DNA of 64,000 nt, taken from Strigops habroptila (taxonomy: Eukaryota; Chordata; Aves; Psittaciformes; Psittacidae). Numbering within the stretch: the stretch's first letter is position 1; each line of letters starts with the position of its first letter. Positions 10,601-23,400 of this stretch are shown here, piece by piece. The position numbers were made by a program, and so were the translations under genes. The notes under the pieces were generated by a model that saw only the letters and a list, made by a program, of their open reading frames with translations, made no database searches and was not told the DNA's origin. Location of the stretch: positions 68,467,028 to 68,531,027 of the forward strand of contig NC_046358.1 of the NCBI RefSeq assembly GCF_004027225.2. The letters are read 5' to 3'.

Positions 10601-13600
10601 AGTTTTAAGTCAGTGGCCAGCAAGATATTGGAGGGAGAGGTCTCCTACAGTGCTTCTGGTTGACAAACAGTTATCAAAACTCAGCAGTAATCTTTGGAAA
10701 ATTATTTCACTTGTCAAATAAGCAGTGGAATTTCAGAGTTTCAACCTTTCCATGTCACCAACCCTCAATTACATCTTTGTTCAAGTAAGACTGCTATTCT
10801 TTCCTGCGTGCAACCAGCACCAAATGCTACCTTGTGTTCAATGGCAGGGGCTCCCCAATCAATAAATATGAAGTTCAGCCGTTATCATACAAAGGGCCAC
10901 AGATTCACAGCATGATGTTTTGTCACACCATTTGTGACAGGTCTGTCACCTCCACAAAGGCCAGGGAAAAGAAAATCTGTACAGTCACACTGAGACACCG
11001 TTAGAGATGCCACATCCCCAAGAGAGGGGCAGGGAGACAGAGTCCCCCTAAGACTCCTCTGCCCCAGCCCTTACCCAGGGAGACACAGATGCCCCTCTTG
11101 GTGAGCTCCCGGATCACCTCGCTGCTCCTCTTCATCTCTGGGGCGAGGGTGACAATCCGGACACAGTGCAGGGACCCGTAGGTGGCCAGCAGGTCCTGGA
11201 AGGCACCCGCCTCAAAGGTGCGGAGGCAGTGCTCCGGGTGCGCCCCCTTCTTCTCCTTGCTGATGAACGGTCCTTCTAGATGGGCCCCTGCCCAAACAGG
11301 AACACAAAACCATGACCGTTCCCCTCCCCGCCAAGGACCAAGAAACCTGCTGGGTCTGCCCTGCTCCAGTCAAGCTCTTGCCATTCTCCTGCAGCAAAAC
11401 ACATGGTTCAGGTTACTCTGAGCTCAGCACAGCAAAAGATGCAGGGCTGGAAGCTGGCCAAGCCCAGCCACCCCGCTGCCACTGACCTGTGGGGACAAAA
11501 GAGCTGAGCAGTGCGTGTACAATGACAGACCATGCAGAGGCCAGGCACAGGCTGAGGGAGAAAGCGGATCACAGAAACACAGACTGGTGTGGGTTGGAAG
11601 GGACCTCAAAGCTCCTCCAGTTCCAACCCCCTGCCATGGGCAGGGACACCTTCCACTAGAGCAGGTTGCTCCAAGCCCCTGTGTCCAACCTGGCCTTGAA
11701 CACTGCCAGGGATGGGGCAGCCACAGCTTCTCTGGGCAACCTGTGCCAGCGCCTCAGCACCCTCACAGGGAAGAGCTTCTGCCTAAGAGCTCATCTCAGT
11801 CTCCCCTCTGGCAGGTTAAAGCCATTCCCCCTTGGCCTGTCCCTACAGGCCCTTGTCCAAAGCCCCTCTCCAGCTTTCTTGTAGCCCCTTCAGGCACTGG
11901 GAGCTGCTCTTAGGTCTCCCCTTAAGGAGCCTTCTCTTCTCCAGGCTGAACAAGCCCAGCTCTCTCAGCCTGGCTCCAGAGCAGAGCTGCTCCAGCCCTC
12001 GCAGCATCTCCGTGGCCTCCTCTGGACTCGCTCCAACAGCTCCACGTCCCTCTTGTGTTGTTGCCCCCAGACCTGAACACAGTACTCCAGGTGTGATCTG
12101 TGCCCATGCATCCCTCCCATGAAGAGAGCTCCAGGCCCCATTTGTGATGTTCCTACAGTAGCTTCTTTCCCCTTAACAAGATAATTGCCTACTTAGAGTA
12201 GCACCAGAGAGGATAGCGAGGGACAAAACCACTTACCCAAGATACCTGCTCCATGGGCTCCACCATTTCTTATACTGATCTGAGGGAGAACCTAGAAAAA
12301 GGGGTTTGTCAGACATGGCACCCCAGACACAGCACCCCAGCCTGCCAGAGCGCAACCTACATGTCAGGTCCAGAGAGAGCTTTGTAGCTGGACCACTTGG
12401 AACCATCAGCCAAACACAGCCCACAGAGAAAAAGTCAACTGGAAGCTCTGCTGTGCAGAGCTGGCCTGGGAGGCATTACTGTCTCAGAGATCTAAAGGTT
12501 AAGGGCAAGAAATCCAGGAGTAGTGCCCAGCTCCTCATGCCCACGGCTTTTCCCCCAAGGCAGCTATGCCAATCCCTGTGGGCCCAGCCTTGGCTCTCTC
12601 ACCTCTTGGTACCAACCTCAGCCCTTTATCCCCCCTGTGGATGAGAGGGGAGAAAGTCACTTACTTGGTGGTACACAGCTGGAGGAGAGGTCACCAGGGT
12701 GGGACAGAAGGAGGTCACGCCATGGGAGAGGATTTTCTGACTGACCAGGTCAATCCCTGATTTGAAGTCATCTGTAGCCAGGGAGAAGTCCACCCCAAAG
12801 CCTCCTGCACCATGAACCAAACAGATATGAAACTGCAGCATGACTGGAGCAAGCTGCTTCATGTGTACGGCACAGATCAGAAGTGAAGGGCTCCACCAAC
12901 ACTTCTGCCCTACATTTGCAAGGCTCTGGGAGTACAAATCCAACCAGTGCTGTCCTCCTGAACTGCTTCTCCCCACAGCATCCCACCGCGTTTTGCAAGC
13001 ACCAACGTTTTATTTTGGTGCAGGGCAAAATCTGAGGATTCCCCACTGTAAAGGGGATCTGACTTCTGACACAGGCTACCATAGAACAAGCCCCTCCTGA
13101 CCCTCAGGGAAGAGCTACTGCAGGTGATGTGTGTTCCGTTGGTTAAGTCCTGCTCTGTTGTCTCCACACCCTGGAAAGGGCAGGGCGGGCATCCTACCAG
13201 TGCAGGGGCAGGATAAAATGCTCATAAAAATGAGGTTAAGAGGAAAGCTGGGCTGAAATCCCCACCCAGCCAAAGGGGATCAGTTTCATGACAGCACCAA
13301 CCATGGGCAAAATTGTTCTTTACCATTAAGCTTGGTGACTCACATCTCCTTTGTACACCTAAATGCACTTGGTTAGGGGCAGTATGCATGCAGCGAGGTT
13401 TGAAGGACGGGGATGGACAAATCTAGCATCCTCCACCCCTCTGCAAGTGCACGTGGCTTCACCGTACCATTGATCTGGACATCGATGAAGCCCGGGGCGA
13501 TGATGCTGTCCTTACAGTCCAGCTGGATGTCAGCAGATCCCTTCTCCTCGAAGAAGAGTTTCTCCGGGTTGAGGATCTTCCCCTCTCGCACCCACAGGTC

Positions 13601-14066
13601 CTCCCTGAAGGGACAATCACACAGAGGCCAAGCTCCTGTGGAGCACACGGAGCAGGTGGTGGCCGTGGCCCCAGGGACCACCCTCGGGCAGAGCAGCCCC
13701 AGGGGCACGCTGCGCCGCGGGCTCTCCGGTGCCTGACGGGGAAGGACGGGCAGCTCGGCTCTGCCTGGGCTCTGGGATGCCCCCGTCACCGCGGTGGCTT
13801 TGGCCGAGGGGCTGGCAGCGGGGACGAGGGGCGCAGAGAGCGGCCGTACATCACACGCCTCGTCCCGCTCGGAAAGCGGGCGCGGGGGAAGGTACAGCGC
13901 GGGGTGCTGCAGCCCTGGGGGCTGGGGACGGTTCCCCGGGCGCTGAGGTGCCGGGTGAGCCCCGCCGCCCCGGCTCCGCTCACCTCTGGAGCTGATGGCT
14001 CCGCAGGATGCGGCAGTTGGTGAACTGGACGATGGGCGCATCCGAGACGGATTTGTTGGACGGCAT
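7619..14066 (-). CDS. AMDHD2: N-acetylglucosamine-6-phosphate deacetylase, complete, 11 exons
   Basis: Cytosolic amidohydrolase that removes acetate from GlcNAc-6-phosphate, feeding amino sugars back to glucosamine-6-phosphate and opposing the hexosamine pathway. Coding exons (minus strand): 14066-13984, 13604-13468, 12804-12665, 12291-12237, 11287-11075, 10336-10248, 9920-9776, 9522-9415, 8697-8629, 8199-8098 and 7707-7619. All introns are GT-AG and all phases agree, giving 1230 nt and 409 residues, the length I recall for the human enzyme. Visible motifs: QFTNCRIL near the N terminus, [34 protein letters not shown] with metal-site Glu143, GHS with His211, HLFNAM with His232, [15 protein letters not shown] with His272, and LVTDA with catalytic Asp294. 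The C terminus is [20 protein letters not shown]. The gene looks fully functional. Intron 4 holds a CR1 insertion. The last donor but one (exon 10) lies in a tandem duplication. Confidence 0.98.
8061..8101 (-). repeat. AMDHD2: Tandem duplication containing two copies of a splice donor
   Basis: Two near-identical 21-bp units each contain CAGGTACTGGTG on the coding strand. The first copy is the exon 10 donor (exon end at 8098). The second places an equivalent CAG|GTACTGG after 8077, 21 nt further on. Using the second would add seven Gly/Thr/Val/Ala-rich codons in frame. Confidence 0.85.
10504..10534. repeat. Poly-C followed by T-rich homopolymer tract
   Basis: A run of about eleven C is followed by a T-rich run, between AMDHD2 exons 5 and 6. 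It is a simple low-complexity tract. Confidence 0.85.
11567..12107 (-). mobile_element. CR1 LINE, ~540-bp 3' portion in AMDHD2 intron 4
   Basis: The 3' end is on the left (CACAGAAACACAGACTGG, GGTTGGAAGGGACC). It continues through TTGCTCCAAGCCCC, CAGGGATGGGGCAG and CTCTCAGCCTGGCTCCAGAG. Inserted on the minus strand, the same sense as AMDHD2, between exons 5 and 4. Splice sites are undisturbed. Confidence 0.95.
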
Positions 14067-14720
14067 CGTGGGACCGCGGGAACCGGCGGGAGTGGGGGGG
14101 GGGTGGGCACGGGGCGGCCACCGGAGCAAGGCCGCGGCTCAGGTGCGAGTGGGCGCCGCTGGAACGGGGAGCCGGTGAGGAGCGGGGATGCCGCAGCGCC
14201 GCCCGGGGGCAGGCAGCGGGCAGGCCCTGCCCCTCCCCGCGGCTCCGGGCCGGCGCCCTGCGGAAACGGCCCGGCGGCGGGACCCCCTGCAGCCCCCGCC
14301 CGGGGCAGCGGGGCCGGGCCGAGGGGCAGGGGCGGTGCCGGTCCCGGTCACGTGGTCCCGCTCAGCTGACGCGCCAGGATCCCCCTCTACCCGCCGGCCC
14401 CACGTGACCACCACCCCGCTTTCCCCAAGGAGCCGCCATCATGGGGAGGGCGCCGCCATCTTGGGGAGGTCGCGGGGCGCACGGTCTCCGCCGCCTCACG
14501 GGATCGGTCCGAGAGGGGAAGCGGCGGAGCGCCCTTCACAGCCGGGCTCGGGCCTCCTGCGGCCCGCCAGCGCCGCCGCCGCGGACATGGCTGGGGGGCG
14601 GCCCTGGGAGCCTGCGCTCGGGGCCGGCGTCGCGCTCAGCACTGTGTGCTGCTCGCGAGCTCAGGGGACCCCGGACCTGCGTCCTCCCGCCGCGCAGCCG
14701 GTGTGTGAGGGGGTTGCTCT
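13640..14720 (-). promoter_or_regulatory. AMDHD2: CpG-island promoter of AMDHD2 with E-box pair and YY1 sites
   Basis: A CpG-rich block covers exon 1 and about 650 bp upstream. Two CACGTG E-boxes lie at 14349-14354 and 14401-14406; their 10-bp contexts, GGTCACGTGG and CCACGTGACC, are exact reverse complements. Further upstream a 20-bp tandem (14432-14471) carries GCCGCCATCATG and GCCGCCATCTTG, the second an excellent YY1 site. There is no TATA box, as expected of a housekeeping promoter. Binding is inferred from motif only. Confidence 0.75.
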
Positions 14721-14759
14721 TTGTAGCTGGTTTAGTCACACCGAGCGTTAAATAAAAAT

Positions 14760-17700
14760 GAATTAGTTCCCTGCTGGAGCTCTGAGGGCTGGCAGCAGCA
14801 TACACCTGTGTTTCGTGTTTATGAAATGCTGTTGAAAAGGGCTGACAGTAGCAGGGAGCGACGTGCGTCCTAAGGGAATGCGCCTTAGCCAGGAGAACTC
14901 CAGGCCGAGGGCGCAGGGAAGCTGGAGAGGGGTGGGGAAGAGCTGCTGCCAAAACCACCTCCCCAGCCCCGCTTCTTGCCAGTCCGCACACACCTCCCGC
15001 TGCCTCCAGCCCCATGCTCTGATGGGAACGGTTTGGGCCACAATCTCTTTCTACCGTGTCCACTGGCTCCAAACCGGAGCTCCTCAGCGCAGGTGGTTAC
15101 AGCCACTATCACCCAAGAACCATCATCACTCAGCCCCAGGGCAGACCAGAGTGAGCTCAAGCCGCAGGTTCCCTACTACCCAGCACCTTCCAGCCAAGGA
15201 AGGTGTCCTACGGTATTGCAGAGTCAAGTGTCTCATCAAGGCCTGTGTTCAAACAGGTGCTGATGTGGGTGCTGCCGATGAACTGAGGCAAGAGAAATGG
15301 GGAACGTGACATCCCTGTCCAGCCGGGGTTGAGTTTTAACAAGGTTTTATGCTGTACTAATCACCCTGTGATGTCAGTGCTTGTCTGCTCCACAAACTGC
15401 TTCACACTGTCAGCAGGATGCTAGCAAAGGCCCCTGAAATGGAGAGCTGGGAATGATGCTAGTTGAGGCCAGGAAAACTCTGTGCAGCACTATTTTGGAA
15501 ATTGGAAGTTAAAAATGGCTTCAGGCAGGTTTTCCTCATCGTGACTGAGACTGTGCACGTCAGGGGTACCCAGGAGCATATCTATGAGAATGATTTGTGG
15601 CTTCAGTATAGGTGAAGTCAAGGAGACTCCAAAACTGGAAAATAATAAATCCTAAAAGCGTATCTCAGGCCTGCTCATTTGAGCCAATGACTCTGTGAGG
15701 AAGGAGGCACCCTTCCAAGCTGCTGAATTGAATTCAGATGTTAAAAGGCATATACAGCACCCAAACAGCTCGTGGCCAAAACTGGGCACATCATAGGGAC
15801 ATACAAGCTAACAGACTTGTGACAGTAACTTTTCTTGGCAGTGGAAGAGACACTGAGGTAAATGCAGATACTGCTTACACACAGTAACAACCACTGCGTG
15901 CATGGGGCCCACCCCACGGGTACAGCTTCACCAACCCTCGGGTGACAGAGATCCAGCGTTCTTCAGGTCTGCAAAGCTCCAAAGCAAACCTCTGAATCAG
16001 AGCTGGAAACCAGCCCGGACCTCCCTCCACACTGCCGGAGAACAGGACAGCCTGTGCCGAGAGGGAAGGTGTGCAGACTGGCCTCATCGGTGCTGTAGGT
16101 ATGTCACCCAGCACGGATTTATGTCATGTATCTGTCGTGCTTATGTTTTGTCCCTTTGGATGTTCTCCTTTTATTTCTCAGTATTAAATTAACCCTGTCT
16201 CACATCACTAATCATTGCACACTCCCTCTCCAATAATAGCATGTTCTTTCTACTGCCCCAGTAAGAGGCTGAGGGAATCACAAGCTGAGGTTTCACCTGC
16301 ACTTTCTTTAGCAAGTGTTATTTTTCTTCAGGTTGAGTTATTTTTAACCTGGCCCAGTTCCCACATCAGATTCACTGCCTGGCAGCATGAGAAGTCGTAG
16401 CAGTGCACTTGGGAGGAACAGGGGAGTGCATGCTACAGATGTGAACAAGGTCTGGGTGTCCACAGGGAGGTCTGGGCGAGCACTGCTGCCAAAAAGTGCT
16501 GCTGGAGATGCAGCCAAGCTTCTAGTTTTTCACGTGCATTTGCAAAGAAGTCTAAGAAATGGTCCTAATGCACACAAGAGCCAGGGAGGTTGTTTACATC
16601 TGTGAGTTGACATGCACTGCCAATCTCAGGAATATATGTGATTCCCTAAGATTTGTCCTCAGCCTACCTCAGGTAGCCAAAGGCATTAGGTGTAGGTGGT
16701 GGTATTTGCTCTCTGCTTCTTGAGGTCACCCCTTTTCCCTCTCCCAAAGGCAAAGGAGGAAAGCGCATATTGAACAGCATGGACAGGACAGTTCAAGGTG
16801 CCAAAAAAAGGGCCCAGGACTGAAACAGCCACGTGGATCCCCTTGGTAAATCCCAGAGCCAGGTCTTGAGCTTCTGGTGAGTGCAAAAGGAAGCATTGTC
16901 CTTTCAGCAAAAGGAAGATGGCAAACGTGAGCCACTGATTCTCCGGGCACCTCATCCTGCCCTCCTGCTACATAGCTCCCGCTCCCAGTGGAGCAGAGTG
17001 AACTGTCAGTGCCCATAGATACCTTGTGGGAGGCACTCAGGACCCTGCAGTACGGCCCCCAGGAAAGCTTCAGGCCTTACGCACTGTGACGTCGGGGAGG
17101 AAGTTTCCTGTGTGCTTTGGTGCTGTGATACAGAATTAGCTCCACAGAAACTCAGTGATATGAGTGGCAAAGCTGTGACGGTCTCAGAAGCTAAATAAAG
17201 CGTGGCTTGCAAGAAAAGGAACAGCCTTCATTAGTGAGTAATACGAACAAAAATGGAGATGCTTTTCAGGGCACAATCCTTGGATCCTGAAACAGAAAAT
17301 TCCCACTCCAGGGTAAGTGGCACTGGCAAGACTTAATGTGGGTTTGATTTAATTATGTCAAGAGAAAAAAAATGGTTAATACCTGTAGAGGAGAAAGATA
17401 TATGAAAAGCAAAGGTGGCAAGTCCTGGGTGTCAGAGGTAATTCCCACCTGAGAACAGGGATGGTTTGCACAGTCAGGCTGGATGGAAACAGCACAAAGC
17501 CATGAAATCAATATCCCCATGGTTAGATTGTGAAGGAAACAAGGTTTGTTGAGGGTTCTTTCCATTAGATTTGCTGTTACCCTGTAGTTTAAAACAGCAG
17601 CTTAGTTTCTGGCACCAATTTCTCCTAAGGAGGAATTTATTTCCCCAAAGCTTGCTTCCTTTTCCAGGTTACTACACTTCTCTTAAACCAGGTCTCCCAA

Positions 17701-19879
17701 GGAAAGACAATCCCTGAGCAATCACACATAAAATCCTACTGCTTAAGAATGCTTCTCCACCAAAGCAGTGAAAAAGAAAAGGAAAAATCTGCAGCCTTTG
17801 GGGGGAAAAAAACCCCAACCACCAGGAAACTAATCAGAGAGTTAACAAAAGAGAAAGGTCAGCAGCTCTATGAAGGCATTGTCCATGCAGGCAGCATCTG
17901 GCAGCAGCACCCCTTAACCTCACCGAGCCTGAACCACCTGCTAGTGGACATGGAGCTGCTGCTGCAGAGCTGCTCCCTTCCCTCCGCAGGGCTGACTCAC
18001 TCTGCAGTGCACACTCACAGGCACAATCTGCCATGTTACAGACCACTATTTATGTGCCAGCGGACACCACCTCTTTTAATCAGGCACTAGGAGTCTGTAA
18101 TTGGAGGCTGTCTTTTCCTCTCTTCCCAACCAAATCCCAGGTCAATCCCTGCCAGATGGGACTGCACTCCAATCTAACATGCTCCTGCCAGGAAACTAAG
18201 GAAAGGGACCAAAAAGTCTGCAATTTTCTCAGTGCCCTGAATACTCGAGAAATCTGCTGATGCAGTAGCATCAGTGAAGGACTTGAAATGCAAGTTTTCA
18301 CCTCGGAGTCACCAATGAGGGACTGGAGTGTTGCTGTACATAAAAATGCTTGGCTGAGGCAACACACTAAAACTGTTCACTTTGCTCCCAGTGTAGGTGC
18401 ACTCAGGAGGAAGCAATCCCCCACCTATCCACACTAACCCCAGCTTCTTCTTCATGCTGACTTGCATGGGTTTATGCATCAGGAAAGGCTTGATGCTCCA
18501 AGGCATGAACCAAAATCAGTGGGATCTTGCCTCTTGCCTGCATTTGGTTACATCAGTATCCATCTCTGTCCTGAGCCTCCTAACAGCCTTCTGCAAGTGT
18601 CACCAAGCTACGATGGGAAATAAAAGAATTCCTATAGATGGGTTGTTTATTTCCCTTAGAGATCAGAGCTACCACCAGCATTTAGTTGCTCTCTTTATAA
18701 GCAAATTGCATTTTTCTTGTAAATTGGCAAGAAACAAGGCTGGCAGCAGGTTCTCCTTTTAAAGAAGGTAAAACCAGACCTTAAACATACTTGCAGCCTC
18801 AGCCAGGACCTTCTCATGTCCTGCTACACAGACAACATACAATTCCTGTTGCCACAACTGCAGGATGGCTGTGGCACATTCTGATTCACACCCTCCCAGC
18901 TGCAAGCTCCATCAGCTCCACACAGCAGCCCTAAGAAAGCACTCATTGCAATCAGTGTTGAGAGAATTATGCTGTAGTTTCCATAAATGTTTATAACTCT
19001 TGGGTAAAATCTTTGCTTCAGCAAAAGTAGCAGACTCAGCTTCTAAATTAGAATGATCAAGACAATTCAGATCAGGAATTCTTCCCTCCCCCTTACACCC
19101 CAGGCAATGCTTCAGCAGATATCTGGAATTTCCTTAAAACAGCTTACACTTCCGTACAGCTCAGGCACCACCACTGATGACTGCCAGCAAAAGGCCCTTC
19201 AGAACACAAAACCAGCAGTACAGCCCACCTCAAAGCGGGCAGCTCACAGCTTACTGCAACAAGCTCTACTGTTCTTCCTCCATGAGCTTCAGCCTTGTAT
19301 TGCTTTGCACCATTCATGGATCCTCAGGACAAGGGGAGGTTGCCACAGCATTTGCTAGCTGCTAGAGAATTCTGCTCAAATGCTCCTGATTCACAAGTTA
19401 AAAATAGGAGTTCTTGAACATACCCATTTTGTTGATGAGGGTATTGTTCAGGTACTTCAGAGGCAGTTGCCGTCAACAGAGCAGCTTTCCAGCCAGCCAA
19501 GTTTCTGCAGAGCCATCACAAGGACAAGTGCCTGATGGCTCTTCAGCAGCTCCTATTCCTTGTTACCTGCTGAAGCCTGCACCAGTCTGCTCACGCCATG
19601 CTGCACAGCCCATTAACAGGGCATTACCATGCCCCGGCACTTGATCACAGTGAGCACAGCCCCTGAGCAGCCTGGCATTCCTGCTGCCCACAGCACTGCC
19701 CATGGGCAGCAGTTGGGAACAAGAAAGAAAGAGGAGCTGGGTTAGCAGCAGTGACAGCATCACTTCTGCTAGCACCCAGTCACCTCAAGAACCTGCCTCC
19801 CCCTAAGGGAGCCCTTCTCTCCTCTACCTATAGGAGCAGGAAAAGCTCGAAATCAGAGGCAGAGGACTAATTACAGCAG
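14760..19879. other. Intergenic region between AMDHD2 promoter and ATP6V0C 3' end
   Basis: About 5.1 kb of apparently unique sequence. I found no frame with family resemblance, no CR1 and no RNA gene. A divergent noncoding transcript from the AMDHD2 CpG island is possible, but nothing in the sequence proves it. Confidence 0.6.
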
Positions 19880-20499
19880 TGTAGTGAGGAAGTTTTATTC
19901 GGAAACATGGTTTAAGTTTGTAACCCAACACTGGGTGCACAACTCTGATGCCGGAGCATACACCGTTACTACTGAAACACGGGAGTGTTTCAGACAATTG
20001 CTGTAATAAAACACAAGATTCTCATACTCCAATACCATGACACTACAGCAATCTTTAGAATCAAAGTTACATCCAAAGGAATTCTCTGCACTTACAATTG
20101 ACCCCACAGTGTAATCTACCTATATATAATATATATAGCATGGGAAATTGAAAATCCTTGCTCCATAGATGTATGAACATGTCAAGTCTTTTATATATAA
20201 ACATCCAGTGAAGAGAAAAAATTACATTTCTAGTTCATATTTATACGTAAAGTACTAACAGCAATGGGTGGAAAATTGCACACAGGCCACCCCAAGCCAT
20301 GCAGCAGGCTTGGAGCAGCCCATCCAATTTAATATTGAAGTACACACAGGACAGACGAGTCACTAACATACATTGCGCATTTACAAGAGATCAACTACCA
20401 AATTGGGACAACTGTACACATTGGAGAGACCATTTTCATTCTGGAGCTTTTTGTTTGAAACATGGATTTGTTACATCTCTTTACATCATACTGCAACGT
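19880..20499 (-). other. ATP6V0C: ATP6V0C 3' UTR with poly(A) signal
   Basis: The minus strand has AATAAA at 19899-19894, about 600 nt after the ATP6V0C stop codon, which suits the short 3' UTR of this gene in other vertebrates. The UTR is AT-rich in the middle, with TATATA-type runs at about 20120-20140 and 20190-20200. Confidence 0.75.
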
Positions 20500-23400
20500 T
20501 TACTTTGTGGAGAGGATAAGGGCAACAATGAGGCCGTAGAGCCCCAAGACTTCAGCGAAGATCAGGATGAGGATCATGCCCACAAATAACCTGGGCTGCT
20601 GTGCTGTCCCCCGGACGCCTGCGTCACCCACAATGCCGATGGCAAAGCCAGCAGCCAGGCCGCTGAGGCCCACACTCAAGCCAGCACCCAGCTGAAGAAA
20701 GCTCCTGTGGGACAGAGATGAAGAGTTTCAATGGTAAGCAACAGGACACCCAACCCTTCAGCTTCAGACCACCCTCTAATTTGTTTTTTGCTTTCACCAA
20801 AGGAATTAAGGTTTAACATTTAAATAGAAGCTCTTTCTGCAGAAGAGGTTCCCTACTCTTGAAGCAAGCACAGTATGTCTCACAAAGCAGAGACTCCTAC
20901 CTCTGATGCTTAAAAAACCCCAGGCAGCTATGCAATATATTCAGCTGATACTCAACTGTGGCTCATACATTAAGCTCAGCTACTGGGCCTGCAGCAACAT
21001 GGCCACCCAGCTCATCTGTAGCCACTCTGGTCAGCTGTAGGCTTCACATGCAGTAATGCCTGTCCCACAGAGCTGTGCAGCCTGTTAATAGCTGCTTGTC
21101 TCCCACCTTTAGCAACCTTATTACACAGCACATCCAAGTGATCATTAGGGCTCTTGCACTGCATAGATAGGCATGGTCTGGTTTTTCAGGCAGGAGTACC
21201 TGAAGAGCAGTCCCTATCGGTATCTGGCCACCTGGTAACTGCAAAGGAGCACTTGTCCCTTGCTTCTTAGAACATGGCTTATTAGGCCAACCACACTGCT
21301 TATCAGCTGTAGTGACACAGACGGATGTCTACAGTTAGACCTCAGAAGCATTGTTTTATTCTGAGAGGTCTCAATCAAGCCAGTTCCAGCTATTCTCAAA
21401 AGCCAAGACAGGATTAAGTTTCAGACTGTAGCTGGTGTAAAGGCCCGATGTACAGCTTGAGGATTGACTTACCACCACATAAAGCAGCAAGCAATATTAA
21501 TTATTCAGTTGCATCTCTCAGGCAACAGGAGAACTACTTAGTCTGATTAGACAGTCCTGGAAAGACCCGTGTTTCCCAGGTCTAGAATCTGGTACCATGA
21601 AACAAGTGTAGCCTATCCCAGTACTGCCTGCACACAGCTTCTTTCAAGCCATAACCCCCTGCATTGTCTCCAGCTGTGGTATGTCTAATCTGCCAGCTAA
21701 TACTGCAGCACTACCACTGAGGCTAAGGCACCAAGCAGGACAGCTGATATCCAGTCCATACGCCTCAGGCCAGGTTAGGAGCATTTAGCTCTGACTCCTT
21801 CCAGGGGTCATGAGCAAAACCCACCCATTCAGCAGCATCAAGCCACTGACAGGACAACCGAAGCAGAACTGACAGATGCAGCGACTTACTTGAATAATGT
21901 GATGGAAGATGAGAGCGCGTTGGCGATAAGCACGGCCACGACGAGGCCATAGATCGCTATAATACCCGCCATGACTACAGGGATGATGGACTTCATGATG
22001 AGCTCAGGCCTCATGACAGACATGGCTGCAATACCTGTGCCGCTCTTTGCTGTCCCATATGCAGCTCCCAAGGCTGGAAAAGAAAAAAAATGTGTTAGAC
22101 ATCCCCAAGTATCATGTCGCTCACTAGGCTGCAGCATCACAACAATCGGGTTAGCACAAGGAATTGTGCAAAACTAGCGTGGCCACACGACTGAGTTATC
22201 AGCCAGGAACATTCCCCCATGGGATGAGGAAGTGACAGTCCAGAATCCCAGAGCAAAGCCAGGCCAATAAAAGGTGCAGTTCAAACACTACTCTAAGAGG
22301 ATACTTTTTCTCAGCCAGCTCTGCAGCAGGGTACACCCCCCAGGAGACCTCCACTCCCTGCTTCGGGAGACCAAACCCCATGGTCCAAATCCAAACTCAT
22401 TTCTTCCAGAGTTTGCGCCCTCACAGAGCCAACACCACAAGGCTCTACCCACCAACCCACAGGAACACAGCAGAGCAGAACATAACCCAGCTGAAAGCCA
22501 GGTTTACAGTCACTGAACTTTGAGCCACCTGGGCTGAGTTCTCAGATGCACCCAGTGCTTAACAAGTCACCTTCATGGGTCCTCTTCCACAAAGCTCTTT
22601 GCCTATGCTTCAGCCTGGCACTAACCACACCATGTCAGGTTCAGCACACATACCAAGATAGCAACAAACTCACTGTGGGTGGGTTGACCCTGGCTGGACA
22701 CCAGGTGCCCCCACCAAAGCTGCTCTGTCACCCCTCCTTCTCAGCAGGACAGGGGAGAGAAAGTATGAAAGGCCAAGAAAAGACAGAGAGAGATCACTCA
22801 CCAACTACCATCACAGGCAAATGAGACTCGACTTGGGGAAAATTTATTATCAAATCAGAATAGGCTAATGAGAAATAAAACTAGATCTTAAAACATCTCC
22901 CCCCCCACCCCTCTTTTTCCCAGGGTTAACCTCACTCCCAATTTCTCTACCTCCTCCCTGCCAGCAGCACAGGAGGACAGGGAATGCGGGGTTGTGGTCA
23001 GTTCATCGCCCATTGTTTCTTCTGCTCCTTCCTCCTCAGGGGGAGGAATCTTCAACCCCTGCTGCTCCACAGGAAACAGTTCTCCATGAACTGCTCCAGC
23101 TTGGGCCCCTCCCACGGGGTGCAGTCCTCCAGGAACAGATGGCTCCAGTGCGGGCTTCTCATGGGGTCACAGCCCCTCAGGCATTCCCCTGCTCTGGCAT
23201 GGGGACCTGCATGGGCTGCAGGAAGATCCCTGCCCTGGCTCCTGGAGCACCTCCCCTCCTTCATTGACCTGGGTGTCTGCAGAACTGTTTCTCTCATTTT
23301 CACTCCACTTTGGCCAGAATTGCTGTTGCACAGTCCGCCTCTTCTTAAACACCTTATCCCAGAGAAGCTGCCACCACTGCTGATGGGCTCAGCCTTGGCC

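Noticed and set aside
14188-14755. Plus-strand open frames divergent from AMDHD2
   Set aside because: GC-driven frames without family resemblance. A bidirectional promoter is possible, but a coding gene is not supported.
17749-18090. Plus-strand open frame between AMDHD2 and ATP6V0C
   Set aside because: Low-complexity Lys/Glu start followed by unremarkable sequence, with no splice partners or domain resemblance.
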